A program made the position numbers and the translations under genes. Below, piece by piece: positions 6,949 to 14,831 of a stretch of 37,882 bases of DNA. Under the pieces are notes generated by a model. That model did no database searches. It was given only the letters and a program-made list of their open reading frames with translations, and was not told where the DNA came from. Positions within the stretch are counted from its first letter, which is position 1. The number at the start of each line of letters is the position of its first letter. Source of the stretch: Actinomyces sp. HMSC035G02. GTDB lineage: Bacteria > Actinomycetota > Actinomycetes > Actinomycetales > Actinomycetaceae. The DNA is taken from the NCBI GenBank assembly GCA_001838165.1, contig KV835891.1, positions 66,259 through 104,140 on the forward strand. Direction: 5' to 3'.

Positions 6949-8433
6949 ATGACTCAGCCTCATATTCCGGCCCACGACGCCGACTCGGCGCGCGACGCTG
7001 AGACGGCCTCGGCCCCCAGCTACCCGCAGCGCTCGACGGCTCAGGACCACTCGGCCACCCAGGAGCTTCCGGCCGCGCAGGACGCCACGCGCGAGATGCC
7101 CTCCGCCGCGACGATCCCCGCGCCGCCCGCAGGCGCGGTTCCGCCGGCCTCCGCACCGGCTACCCCCGCCCCCTCCGCCCAGGAAGCCCCCGCTTCCGCC
7201 GGCACTCAGCAAGCCCCCTCCGTCGGCGGCGCATACTCCGCCCCCTCCGGCCAGCCCTACAGCGGATACACGGCCCCGGCCTCGCCGGACGCCTTCGCGT
7301 CGCCCACCGTCATCGTGACGAAGAAGGGCCCGGGCTGGGTCGCCCTCCTCGGCGCGATGCTCCTGACGATCGGCCTGACCCTCGGCGCCGTGTTCTACGC
7401 GCGCCCGGCGATGCTGCGCGCGTCCACGCCCACCAACCTCAACGGGGGAACGGTGGCCACAGTGCCCGCCTCGAACAGCTCCGGGAAGGACTGGACGGAC
7501 GTTGCCGCCGCCGTGTCGCCCGCCGTCGTGACCATTCAGACGCAGGGCGCCTCGTCGGGCGGCACCGGCTCCGGCGTCATCTACGACGCGCAGGGCGACA
7601 TCGTCACCAACTACCACGTCATCGCGTCCGTCCTGGGCGGTGGACAGATCCAGGTGACCCTCGCCGACGGGCGCCTGTACAGTGCCGTAGTCGTCGGCCA
7701 CGACAAGACCACAGACCTGGCCGTCATCCGCTTGGAGAACCCGCCCTCGGACCTCACCGTCGCGCGCTTTGCCTCCTCCGCGAACCTCGAGGTCGGTGCC
7801 CCCGTCATGGCGATCGGCGCGCCCCTGGGCCTGTCGAACACGGTGACGACCGGCATCGTCTCCGCCCTCAACCGCCCCGTCGAGGTCTCCGTGGACGAGG
7901 ACTCCTCGTCGCAGGACTCGCAGGCTTCCTCGGATCTCGTGGTCACGAACGCGATCCAGATCGACGCGTCGATCAACCCCGGTAACTCGGGCGGCCCCCT
8001 CTTCGATACGAGCGGCGCGGTCATCGGCATTAACTCGTCGATCAAGTCGCTCGCTACCTCGTCTGACGGGCAGGCGGGCTCGATCGGCCTGGGCTTCGCG
8101 ATCCCCTCCGACCTGGTCGTCTCTGTTGCTGATCAGCTCATCGCCTCCGGCACTGCCTCGCACGGCATGCTCGGCGTGACCGTCAAGGCGGCGACCACGA
8201 CCGTCGGCTCCGACACCTACGTGGGCGCCGAGGTCCAGGACGTCTCCGCAGGTTCCGGTGCCTCCGCGGCGGGCATCCGCGCCGGCGACGTCATCGTCAA
8301 GGTCGAAGGCCAGGAAGTGACCAGCCCCAAGCAGCTCATCGGCTACGTGCGCCGCTACAAGGCCGGCGACACCGTCACCATGACGATCGTGCGCGACGGG
8401 CAGACGCAGGACGTGTCCGTGCGGATTCAGTGA
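6949..8433 (+). CDS. Membrane-anchored HtrA/DegP-like serine protease with PDZ domain
   Basis: This is a predicted envelope quality-control protease of 494 residues. The first ~120 residues are a Pro/Ala/Ser-rich, probably disordered cytoplasmic segment. One membrane helix follows (about 127-150, WVALLGAMLLTIGLTLGAVF), then a trypsin-like domain with H223 (TNYHVI), D256 (TTDLAVIRL) and S347 (NPGNSGGPLF), and a C-terminal PDZ domain (about 400-494) with GIRAGDVIVKVEG. The catalytic triad is complete. The start is supported by an AGAGGAAA ribosome site 2 bp upstream of ATG plus a shorter spacing option. It is separated from menD by 122 bp, so probably its own unit, and is convergent with menF across a strong hairpin. 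Substrates are unknown. Confidence 0.9.
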   Translation: MTQPHIPAHDADSARDAETASAPSYPQRSTAQDHSATQELPAAQDATREMPSAATIPAPPAGAVPPASAPATPAPSAQEAPASAGTQQAPSVGGAYSAPSGQPYSGYTAPASPDAFASPTVIVTKKGPGWVALLGAMLLTIGLTLGAVFYARPAMLRASTPTNLNGGTVATVPASNSSGKDWTDVAAAVSPAVVTIQTQGASSGGTGSGVIYDAQGDIVTNYHVIASVLGGGQIQVTLADGRLYSAVVVGHDKTTDLAVIRLENPPSDLTVARFASSANLEVGAPVMAIGAPLGLSNTVTTGIVSALNRPVEVSVDEDSSSQDSQASSDLVVTNAIQIDASINPGNSGGPLFDTSGAVIGINSSIKSLATSSDGQAGSIGLGFAIPSDLVVSVADQLIASGTASHGMLGVTVKAATTTVGSDTYVGAEVQDVSAGSGASAAGIRAGDVIVKVEGQEVTSPKQLIGYVRRYKAGDTVTMTIVRDGQTQDVSVRIQ

Positions 8434-8449
8434 ACTGCACGCGCTGACG

Positions 8450-8483
8450 AGGCCCGCCGCCCCTGTGAAGGGGCGGCGGGCCT
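8450..8483. terminator. Bidirectional terminator between htrA-like gene and menF
   Basis: Perfect 15-bp stem AGGCCCGCCGCCCCT/AGGGGCGGCGGGCCT with loop GTGA. The two genes converge on it. Confidence 0.85.
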
Positions 8484-8502
8484 TTGCACGTCGATGAGTC
8501 GC

Positions 8503-9738
8503 TTAGACCCCGAGGGCGTCCAGGAGCGGGCGCATCTTTGCCTCGGTCTCGGCCAGCTCGGCGTCCGGGTCGGAGTCCGGCATGATGCCGGCCCCGGCGA
8601 AGAGACGCAGATGCGTGCCCGACGTGAGCCCGCAGCGCAGCGCGATCGCAAACTCGCCGTCCCCGGCCGTATCCACCCAGCCCACGGGCCCGGAGTAGCG
8701 GCCTCGCTCGGTGTCTTCCAGCTCCTCGATGAGGCGCATCGCCGTGTCGCGCGGGGTGCCGCACACGGCGGCCGTTGGATGCAGGGCGGCCACCAGGTCA
8801 AGCAGATGCGCCTGACCCAGGTGCGCGTGAACGTCCGTCGCCAGGTGGACGACGTTGGGCAGCGACAGGAGGAACGGTCCCTGAGTCGTCACCGAGGAGC
8901 ATAGCTGCGTCAGGATTGATGACACGGACTCGGAGGCCAGGTCGTGCTCGCGCAGATCCTTCGCGCTCGACGCGAGCATCTCGCCCTCGCCGGGCTTGCA
9001 CGTGCCCGCCAGGACGCGAGAGCTCGCCGTACCGTCCGAGGCCGCGATCAGCATCTCCGGGGACGCTCCCACCAGCGAATCCACGCAGAAACGCCACGTC
9101 GACGGATACAGGTCGCTGAGGCGCTCAAGCAGGAAACGCTCGTCAAAGCCGTGCGCGCAGCGCACCGTCATATCGCGCGCCATGACGGCCTTGTCGGCGG
9201 CACCCTCACGCAGGCGCTGTGCCATCGCTCGCACCGAGTCGCGCCACTGGCCGCGCGACATCGACCCGTGTCCAAACGTCAGGGACTCCGGCACGCGCGG
9301 GGCGGGCCTCGCCGCGGCCAGTGCCTCATCAACAGCCGCCAGTGGATCCGGGGCGTCCCCGATGCCCGCCGTTATCGCCCAGCGGGCCCCGGCCTCGTCG
9401 ATGAGAGTCAGCGCGGGCACGAAGGCAACCGAGCGGGCGGGGGAGCGGAACGCGAAGGACGCGAAAAGAACGGGGGAGGGAGCGCCGTTATCGGCGGACG
9501 AGGCAGGGGTGGCCTCCCACGCGCGGCGCACGTCGGCGATCGCAGTCGGGGTCGCGGACTCGAGCGTGAGCGCCCGTCCCAGGCCGATCATCTGGCGGCG
9601 CTCACCCAGCCAGGCGGCGCCGCCGGAGTCGGGAAGCAGGGACGTCAGTGAGCAAGTAGACCCAGGGTGCTGCGGGGGTAGGACCAACGCCCGAAAGACG
9701 AGGCGCGAGCATCCGAAGTCGTTGTACATGGGTTCCAT
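8503..9738 (-). CDS. menF: Isochorismate synthase
   Basis: MenF converts chorismate to isochorismate, feeding MenD. The 411-residue protein has the chorismate-utilising enzyme motifs in order: RVLAGTCKPGEG, KDLREHDLASESV, VVHLATDVHAHL, HPTAAVCGTPRDTAM, and the C-terminal GRYSGPVGWVDTAGDGEF with RLFAGAGIMPDSDP. The exact start is uncertain: MEPMYNDF (9738), MYNDF (9729) or a longer form at 9789 that would overlap menG. None has a good ribosome site. The 9738 start avoids overlap and gives a normal length. It is divergent from menG with only about 49 bp between, so the two probably share a control region. Confidence 0.88.
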   Translation of the reverse strand: MEPMYNDFGCSRLVFRALVLPPQHPGSTCSLTSLLPDSGGAAWLGERRQMIGLGRALTLESATPTAIADVRRAWEATPASSADNGAPSPVLFASFAFRSPARSVAFVPALTLIDEAGARWAITAGIGDAPDPLAAVDEALAAARPAPRVPESLTFGHGSMSRGQWRDSVRAMAQRLREGAADKAVMARDMTVRCAHGFDERFLLERLSDLYPSTWRFCVDSLVGASPEMLIAASDGTASSRVLAGTCKPGEGEMLASSAKDLREHDLASESVSSILTQLCSSVTTQGPFLLSLPNVVHLATDVHAHLGQAHLLDLVAALHPTAAVCGTPRDTAMRLIEELEDTERGRYSGPVGWVDTAGDGEFAIALRCGLTSGTHLRLFAGAGIMPDSDPDAELAETEAKMRPLLDALGV

Positions 9739-9787
9739 GGTAGGAGCAGGGGCGGCGGCGCGCTGGAAGACGTGCGAGTATTGACGC

Positions 9788-10495
9788 ATGACTGAATCCC
9801 CGCGCGCGGACCTGAACAAGGATCCCAAAGAGATCGCCTCGATGTTTGACTCCCTCGCCTCGCGATATGACGTGATGGATGCGCTGATGACGGGCGGTTT
9901 GGACAGGGTGTGGATGACCGCCCTGCGTAAGGCTGTCGCCCCCCACCCCGGCGAACGCATCCTCGACCTGGCGGCCGGCACCGGCGCGTCGTCTGCCGCG
10001 CTGGCCAAGGGCGGCGCCGAGGTCGTCGCCTGCGACCTGTCCGAAGGCATGATCGAGGTCGGCCGTGAGCGCCACCCCGAGATCGAGTTCGTGCACGGCA
10101 ACGCCATGGACCTGGACTTCGAGGACGGCTCCTTCGACGCCGTCACCATCTCGTGGGGCCTGCGCAACATCCCGGACCCGGAGCTCGCGCTGCGCGAGAT
10201 GGCGCGCGTCGTGCGCCCGCGCGGCCGCCTCGTGGTCCTGGAGTTCTCCACCCCGCCTTCGCGTGTCTTCCGCGGCATGTACAACGCCTACCAGTCGACC
10301 GTCATGCCTGCGATCGCGCGCCTGGTCTCCACGAACGACGGCGCCTACGACTACCTGGTCGAGTCGATTCGCGCGTGGCCGGCCCAGGAGGAACTCGGCC
10401 GCATGATCGCCGCCAACGGCTGGAGCGAGGTCGAGTATCGCAACCTCACCGGCGGCATTGCCTGCATGCACCGCGCGGTCAAGCCGCTGCCGTAA
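9788..10495 (+). CDS. menG: Demethylmenaquinone methyltransferase
   Basis: MenG/UbiE methylates demethylmenaquinone with S-adenosylmethionine, the last step of ring synthesis. The 235-residue protein has the class I methyltransferase glycine motif LDLAAGTGASSAAL (from about residue 58), ACDLSEGMIEVGRE, FDAVTISWGLRNIPD and the UbiE signature block LVVLEFSTPP and YDYLVESI. Length is typical. No Shine-Dalgarno is visible before the ATG. After its TAA the same frame runs on, via a truncated-looking terminator arm, into the small ORF at 10529. Confidence 0.92.
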   Translation: MTESPRADLNKDPKEIASMFDSLASRYDVMDALMTGGLDRVWMTALRKAVAPHPGERILDLAAGTGASSAALAKGGAEVVACDLSEGMIEVGRERHPEIEFVHGNAMDLDFEDGSFDAVTISWGLRNIPDPELALREMARVVRPRGRLVVLEFSTPPSRVFRGMYNAYQSTVMPAIARLVSTNDGAYDYLVESIRAWPAQEELGRMIAANGWSEVEYRNLTGGIACMHRAVKPLP

Positions 10496-10509
10496 TTTTT
10501 CGATAACGA

Positions 10510-10521
10510 CGAGGCCGGGGC
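10510..10521. other. Unpaired terminator arm after menG
   Basis: CGAGGCCGGGGC is the left arm of the hairpin type used repeatedly in this window, but no matching right arm follows nearby. The nearest perfect partner, GCCCCGGCCTCG, is at 11879-11890, beyond the S8 protease gene. menG may therefore lack its own terminator and read into 10529-11832. Confidence 0.45.
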
Positions 10522-10528
10522 AACAAAG

Positions 10529-10663
10529 ATGGAAATCGAGAGCAGGGCGATGAGTAGGCTGCCTGAAGGCTACGTGAATCCCTTGTCTCAGACCTACGGA
10601 TCGGACAAGGACCTGGCACCCGTGAAGCGCGAGGATGACGGATGGGACCCTCGCCAATGGTGA
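10529..10663 (+). CDS. Possible 44-residue small ORF or gene remnant
   Basis: I do not recognise this. It encodes 44 residues beginning MEIESRAMSRLPEGYVNPL and ending VKREDDGWDPRQW. It is charged, has no signal or membrane segment, and includes two AGG arginine codons that are unusual here. It lies in the menG frame directly after the menG stop and overlaps the first 22 bases of the protease gene, which could couple translation of the two. No good ribosome site precedes either possible ATG (10529 or 10550). It may be a real small protein, the decayed 3' end of a lost gene, or chance. Confidence 0.3.
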   Translation: MEIESRAMSRLPEGYVNPLSQTYGSDKDLAPVKREDDGWDPRQW

Positions 10664-11832
10664 CTCGTTACCGCTCAACTGTGCGCGCGTCCCTCACTGC
10701 GGTCTGCGCGTCTGCTTGTGCCCTGGGACTCGTTGCTGTTCCCGCTGCGCCGGCACGTGCCGCCGACACGATCACTGCCGCTGACCAACCCTATTTTTCC
10801 TACTACCACCTCGACCAAGCGAGAGCTAAAGGATACACGGGTGCGGGCGTCACGATCGCAATGATTGATGGGCCAGTTGACACTTCGCGACCAGAGCTCG
10901 CTGGTGCCACAGTTCTTGATAAGAGTCCTTGCCAGATCAAACCTGACGACGGTAGTCGGCGTCATGGGACTGAGGTCGCTTCGATTCTCGTTGCGCGTGA
11001 CTACGGGGTTGCTCCGCAAGCCACTCTATATAGTTATCAGACTGTTAGCGGAGACTCCGAGCCAGATCCGGCTTGCCAGGATGTAAGCGTTTACACGTAC
11101 GCCTCGCTGATCAATCATGCGATTAATGACGGTGCGGACATCGTCAGTATCTCTATCACGTCCCTAGAGCGACAAGCGTCTCTGAAATGGGCTTTAGCTC
11201 GTGCTGCCGCATCGGGGACGATCGTCGTTGCCGGCATCGGTAATACAGGTAACGCAAATGATGAGGGAAGCCTGTCCTTCTGGTCTGGAGTGGTTGGTGT
11301 TTCCGCAGTTGATATCAACGGTGCGCGAGCGGACTACTCATCATGGGGCTCATCCGTCACCACGGCAGCCGTTGGTGGCCCTATCAAGGCGTATGACTAC
11401 GGGACTGCGCAGATGACGCAGACTGTCGGAACGTCCATTTCCACGCCCATCGTTGCCGGCTTCCTGGCTCTCGCCCGTCAGAAGTGGCCCGATGCGACGT
11501 CGAACCAGCTGCTGCAACTGTTGATACACACGACTGTGAACCCGGATGGGGGCTGGAATCAGTACACCGGCTATGGCGTCGCGAGCCCTGCGACAATGAT
11601 GAACACTGATCCCAGTCAGTACCCCGACGTCAACCCTCTCGCGGATAAGGGAGGCGGCTCCAGTCCGACCCCCGAGGAGATCGCGCAGTACGCCGACGGC
11701 GTCGTCCCACCGGCGGAGATCGTCTTCGACAACTCCTACACCTACCGCGGTCTGGACGAATCCGTCCTCGGCGCAACCACGAACCCGTACCCGACACACC
11801 TCGGTACGAGCCCGCGCTACCACGCGAAGTAG
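10642..11832 (+). CDS. Secreted subtilisin-like (S8) serine protease
   Basis: This 396-residue predicted exported protease has a signal peptide (about 1-40, ending PARA|AD). The catalytic triad is D76 (AMIDGPVD), H108 (RRHGTEVA) and S265 (GTSISTPIVAG), with a plausible oxyanion asparagine in GIGNTGN. A Pro/Ser/Glu tail of about 70 residues follows. It resembles the mycosin branch in its catalytic domain but has no C-terminal membrane helix, and no type VII secretion gene is in the window. The start at 10642 is supported by GAGGA 6 bp upstream; 10657 is an alternative. Its middle (about 10770-11640) is clearly lower in GC than both ends, which suggests recombination or transfer. A downstream hairpin ends it. 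Confidence 0.85.
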   Translation: MGPSPMVTRYRSTVRASLTAVCASACALGLVAVPAAPARAADTITAADQPYFSYYHLDQARAKGYTGAGVTIAMIDGPVDTSRPELAGATVLDKSPCQIKPDDGSRRHGTEVASILVARDYGVAPQATLYSYQTVSGDSEPDPACQDVSVYTYASLINHAINDGADIVSISITSLERQASLKWALARAAASGTIVVAGIGNTGNANDEGSLSFWSGVVGVSAVDINGARADYSSWGSSVTTAAVGGPIKAYDYGTAQMTQTVGTSISTPIVAGFLALARQKWPDATSNQLLQLLIHTTVNPDGGWNQYTGYGVASPATMMNTDPSQYPDVNPLADKGGGSSPTPEEIAQYADGVVPPAEIVFDNSYTYRGLDESVLGATTNPYPTHLGTSPRYHAK

Positions 11833-11855
11833 ACCAGCCTCGACAGACGTAGTGA

Positions 11856-11889
11856 GAGGCCGGGGCCCCTTGTGTGGGGCCCCGGCCTC
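11856..11889. terminator. Bidirectional terminator between S8 protease and DUF4832-like gene
   Basis: Perfect 14-bp stem GAGGCCGGGGCCCC/GGGGCCCCGGCCTC with loop TTGTGT, followed by GTTGTT on the plus strand. Both genes converge on it. Confidence 0.85.
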
Positions 11890-11893
11890 GTTG

Positions 11894-13360
11894 TTAGTTC
11901 TTCGGTGCGCGGCCCCGGGTCAGCGTCCCCAGGCCCAGGTAGCCGGGCAGGGGCTTGTTCATGGCCTCGTTCGCGAAGGCGACTGGCATGCCGTTGGGCA
12001 GCGGGTTGACGACGCGGATCGCGGCGGTCAGCTTCTGCGCGGAGTCGTTCGACCGGAACTTCTCCGGCAGCGGCAGGCGCGCGGTCACCCTCCCCGTCTG
12101 GCCCGGAAGGATCGAGGGCAGAGTGGACTCGATGGTCTGGCTGGCCACGATCTCATTGTTCTTATTCTCATCGACGAGGACAACCTCGAGCGGCCACGTC
12201 GCATAGAACGGGGCAGATCCCGTGTTCTTAATGTCGACGGCAACAGTTGCCTTCGCACCGTGGTACGTCGCCGACGTGCGGGTGGCCTGCAGCGTGTAGC
12301 CCATGGCGGCGCTCGCGGCCTTGGCGCGCGTCAGCTCGTCGCCGCTGTAACCGACCGTGAAAGCATCGTTATTGATGAGCCACGTGGCGTGAGCTTTCTG
12401 GATCGACTCGAGGGCCTTGTAATCGCGTCCCGCTTCCATGTCCGGGCAGCGTAGCGGCTCGGAGAAGGCACATTCCTGGAAGGAGGGGGACAGCTCGCCG
12501 CCGATGGGGGAATGCTGCCATGCGTCACCCTCGCCCTGCTTCTTCAGCTTGGGAATGAAGTGCCAGTCGGTCCCCTCCAGGGTCGCGTAGCCGAGGGAAT
12601 CATCGTAGTAGCCCATGCCGTGAGCCTTCGTGGCCTCGGTGGGGTAGCGGTTCTGGATGAAGGTCTCGTCGAAGGCATCGTCCCAGGCCTCGACGAGCTG
12701 GGCGCGGAACTCGTCCGACGGCATCCAGTTGATGGCATCCGGGTTTTGATCGTTGACGTAGCCGTTGTAGGGGTAGGTGTGCTCCTCGCCCCAGAAGCCG
12801 TACAGGCCTGCGGTGATGTAGCCGATGCGCGGATCTCCGTCGTACTTATCACCGAGGGCCGCGATGAAATGCAGGAGCATTTCCTTCACGTTCGGGTCGT
12901 CGTAGTTGGGGGAGAAGGAGATCTCCTCGTTGTCGTAGAAGTTGTACTTGCGGCTCTTGTCCGTGCCTCCATCGATGAGGTACTGGGGCATGCCGGATTC
13001 TTCGCCGGGGGTGTCCAGGTAGAAGCGGATGGCGGCTTGGTGGCCGCGCGACGCGATGGAATCGAGCATGGCATCGACCTTCGTGAAGTCGTAGGTGTCG
13101 CGTCCGGTGACGACATCCTTGACGGGGAAGGGAGCCCATTCGAGCGTGTACGGCAGCGATCCTTTCGCGAGCACGGGCTTGCCGCCGGCGGCGGGCGCCC
13201 ACGGCATGAAGCCCTTCATCGGGTTCGACACCGGGGCGGGTGCGCTCTTCAGTTCGGTCCACTGGGGTGTGGCGGCCGACGAGGCCGTGGCCGGCAGGGT
13301 GGCACCCACCAGTCCTGCGGTCGCCGCGAGAGCGATGGCGATTCGAGAAAATGTTCTCAT
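11894..13360 (-). CDS. Secreted DUF4832-like protein, probable TIM-barrel hydrolase fold
   Basis: The 488-residue protein has a signal peptide (about 1-30, TLPATASSAA). The mature part begins with a SNPMKGFMPW block, then VDAMLDSIASRGHQAAIRFY and YITAGLYGFWGEEH, a layout like DUF4874/DUF4832 proteins, which look like glycoside-hydrolase TIM barrels. The C-terminal ~140 residues (from about TLQATRTSATYHGAK) look like a beta-sandwich accessory domain. The glutamates in FWGEEH are candidate active-site residues, but no activity is established. The start has AAAGGA about 8 bp upstream. It is unlinked to any sugar-uptake genes here. Family placement is from memory of motifs. Confidence 0.65.
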   Translation of the reverse strand: MRTFSRIAIALAATAGLVGATLPATASSAATPQWTELKSAPAPVSNPMKGFMPWAPAAGGKPVLAKGSLPYTLEWAPFPVKDVVTGRDTYDFTKVDAMLDSIASRGHQAAIRFYLDTPGEESGMPQYLIDGGTDKSRKYNFYDNEEISFSPNYDDPNVKEMLLHFIAALGDKYDGDPRIGYITAGLYGFWGEEHTYPYNGYVNDQNPDAINWMPSDEFRAQLVEAWDDAFDETFIQNRYPTEATKAHGMGYYDDSLGYATLEGTDWHFIPKLKKQGEGDAWQHSPIGGELSPSFQECAFSEPLRCPDMEAGRDYKALESIQKAHATWLINNDAFTVGYSGDELTRAKAASAAMGYTLQATRTSATYHGAKATVAVDIKNTGSAPFYATWPLEVVLVDENKNNEIVASQTIESTLPSILPGQTGRVTARLPLPEKFRSNDSAQKLTAAIRVVNPLPNGMPVAFANEAMNKPLPGYLGLGTLTRGRAPKN

Positions 13361-13640
13361 CGCGAGGTCCTTTCAGTCATGAGTACTGCGGCTGGGGACA
13401 GGTGCGGCGTGGGCGCGTCGCGTGGAGCCTACGTGTGCGACGCTGCAGTGGATTGCGAGCTAGGTCTCCACGGCTGTCAAGTGAACCACTTTGTTGTTAC
13501 TTTGCGCAAGATCACGAAAAATTGTGTCGGTAAGTGATTATCTGACAAATGATTAGTGATAAATTCTGTGCGCCTTTGCGATGTTGGAGCTGTGGCCTCT
13601 GGGATGTGTAGGGCGCTGCGGCGGTGTAGCCCGATATGAC
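13361..13640. other. Upstream region of the DUF4832-like gene
   Basis: No gene is seen here. The 13480-13580 part is A+T-rich. On the minus strand there is a perfect -35 TTGACA (complement of 13473-13478), but no good -10 at normal distance. Three TGATWA words occur close together on the plus strand (13535-13540, 13550-13555, 13557-13562) and could be a regulator site. The 13641-13674 hairpin bounds the region. Confidence 0.35.
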
Positions 13641-13674
13641 CGAGGCCGGGACCCTCGGTGGGGTCCCGGCCTCG
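13641..13674. terminator. Terminator of the lipoprotein gene
   Basis: Perfect 14-bp stem CGAGGCCGGGACCC/GGGTCCCGGCCTCG with loop TCGGTG, 26 bp beyond the lipoprotein stop on the minus strand. Confidence 0.8.
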
Positions 13675-13700
13675 TGTGGCGCGTGTGTGCGCTGGCTCGT

Positions 13701-14441
13701 TTAGTACGGTCCGCTGTCGGTGACCGCCCACGTTCCATCGTCCTGCAGTCGCAGGAAGACGACTTCGCGCCCCTTCACGGGTTCCAGTGAGTCGTCCGAG
13801 TAGTTACGCAGGTAGTAGACGTTCCCGTACCAGCGCGTCGGGTCAGTGTTCGGCTGCTGCCCATGGTTGTTGCTGCCTGTGATGGTGACGGTCGTGTGGG
13901 CGCGGTTGGCCAGGAGCGGCAGGAATTCACCCTGACCGTGCTCCAGGTCGGGCGTCTTCGTGTGGCTGCTCGCTCGTTCCGGTACTTCGTACACGCTCGC
14001 GCGGATGTATGCGTAGGCGTTGGATTTGTCGCGCGAGGCGTCCCAGACGTTGCGCGTGATGACGTAGGCTCTGGCGACGGCCTCGGGATCGGTGCGGTCC
14101 ACCTCGCGCGGGTCTGGCAGGAGGTCGGGGAGCCACTGGACTGACGCGGGATAGAGGCACGTACCGAGCGGCGTGGGGGAGCCGTCCTCGCACACAGGCG
14201 TGGTCGGTGTTGCTTCGGTCGGTGTCGGGGTGGCTGTGGAGGCTCCAGATTCTTGGGTTGGGGCCTGGTCCGAGGAGGATTGCGCGGGCGATTGTGCGGA
14301 CTGTGCCTGGCTATCTGCGCTGGGCTGGCGTGACCCGCAGGCTGTACCCGTGATTGTGAGGGTAAGGACCGCTACTGAAGCGATGCCGATGAGGGTGCGT
14401 CGTGGATACCTGCGGGTATGAGTCTGTTCTTCTGAGCCCAT
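13701..14441 (-). CDS. Unrecognised lipoprotein
   Basis: I do not recognise the family. The 246-residue protein starts with a basic stretch (RRYPRR), a hydrophobic helix (about 16-33) and a lipobox-like GTAC with C35 as the predicted lipid-modified cysteine; the -3 residue is glycine, which is unusual. Residues 36-85 are a Ser/Gln/Thr/Pro linker typical of surface lipoproteins. Two cysteines (about residues 82 and 92) could form a disulfide. The folded part (about 95-246) has RAYVITRNVWDASRDK and ends REVVFLRLQDDGTWAVTDSG, a pattern seen in small alpha+beta (NTF2-like) domains, though this is a guess. Start supported by AAGGG about 8 bp upstream. Confidence 0.6.
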   Translation of the reverse strand: MGSEEQTHTRRYPRRTLIGIASVAVLTLTITGTACGSRQPSADSQAQSAQSPAQSSSDQAPTQESGASTATPTPTEATPTTPVCEDGSPTPLGTCLYPASVQWLPDLLPDPREVDRTDPEAVARAYVITRNVWDASRDKSNAYAYIRASVYEVPERASSHTKTPDLEHGQGEFLPLLANRAHTTVTITGSNNHGQQPNTDPTRWYGNVYYLRNYSDDSLEPVKGREVVFLRLQDDGTWAVTDSGPY

Positions 14442-14831
14442 GCATGCTGCCCTTCAGTGTGTATGTGTCGAGGTTCGTCGCGCGTGTCCTGTGTTGGATG
14501 CGTGAGTATTCTCCACCATTGCTGTTCGCTGCGGCGCTGGTCATCGTATCGGATTGTGTGAGGGTGTCGCGCGGGCTCGTCTCGGTGTGCGTGACGTCCG
14601 GTGTAACGAGGCTGGGGCCACCATTTACGACAGAGTAACCTTGCGCAAATGGGTGCTGTGGGCGAGCCTAGCCCAGGCCTCGTTCGTTGAAACGGCGGGA
14701 AAAAGTGCGCTCGGTCGCCGAGGTGAGGGTGACCTAGCTAAGGTTGCTTGCGGAATGAAGTGATGTGCACGCTTCATCCACCTTGCACACTCGCGCGGAT
14801 GCACCCGCGCACCACATGACGGAGGAACGCC
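14442..14831. other. Leader region of the menJ-nuo operon
   Basis: This 390-bp gap lies between the divergent lipoprotein gene and the long respiratory operon, with no convincing gene. AACGAGGCTGGG (14605-14616) and CCCAGGCCTCGTT (14672-14684) form an inverted repeat with one bulge and a 55-bp loop. A TANNNT element TAAGGT at 14740-14745 sits in AGCTAAGGTTGC, a string nearly repeated before the NADP reductase gene (33204 onward), and could be the operon -10; the -35 is not clear. The region ends in GGAGGAA, 5 bp before the GTG start. Confidence 0.4.

Noticed and set aside
10642..11832. Type VII secretion mycosin
   Set aside because: The catalytic domain is similar, but there is no C-terminal membrane helix and no ESX component nearby.
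14695..14719. GGGAAAAAGTGCGCTCGG as a further array unit
   Set aside because: It resembles the unit only in part and has no partner at 41-43 or 51 bp.
14735..14752. DtxR/IdeR-type iron box in AGCTAAGGTTGC, also seen near 33204
   Set aside because: Only one half fits the TTAGGTTAGGCTAACCTAA pattern. The shared TAAGGT is better explained as a -10 element.
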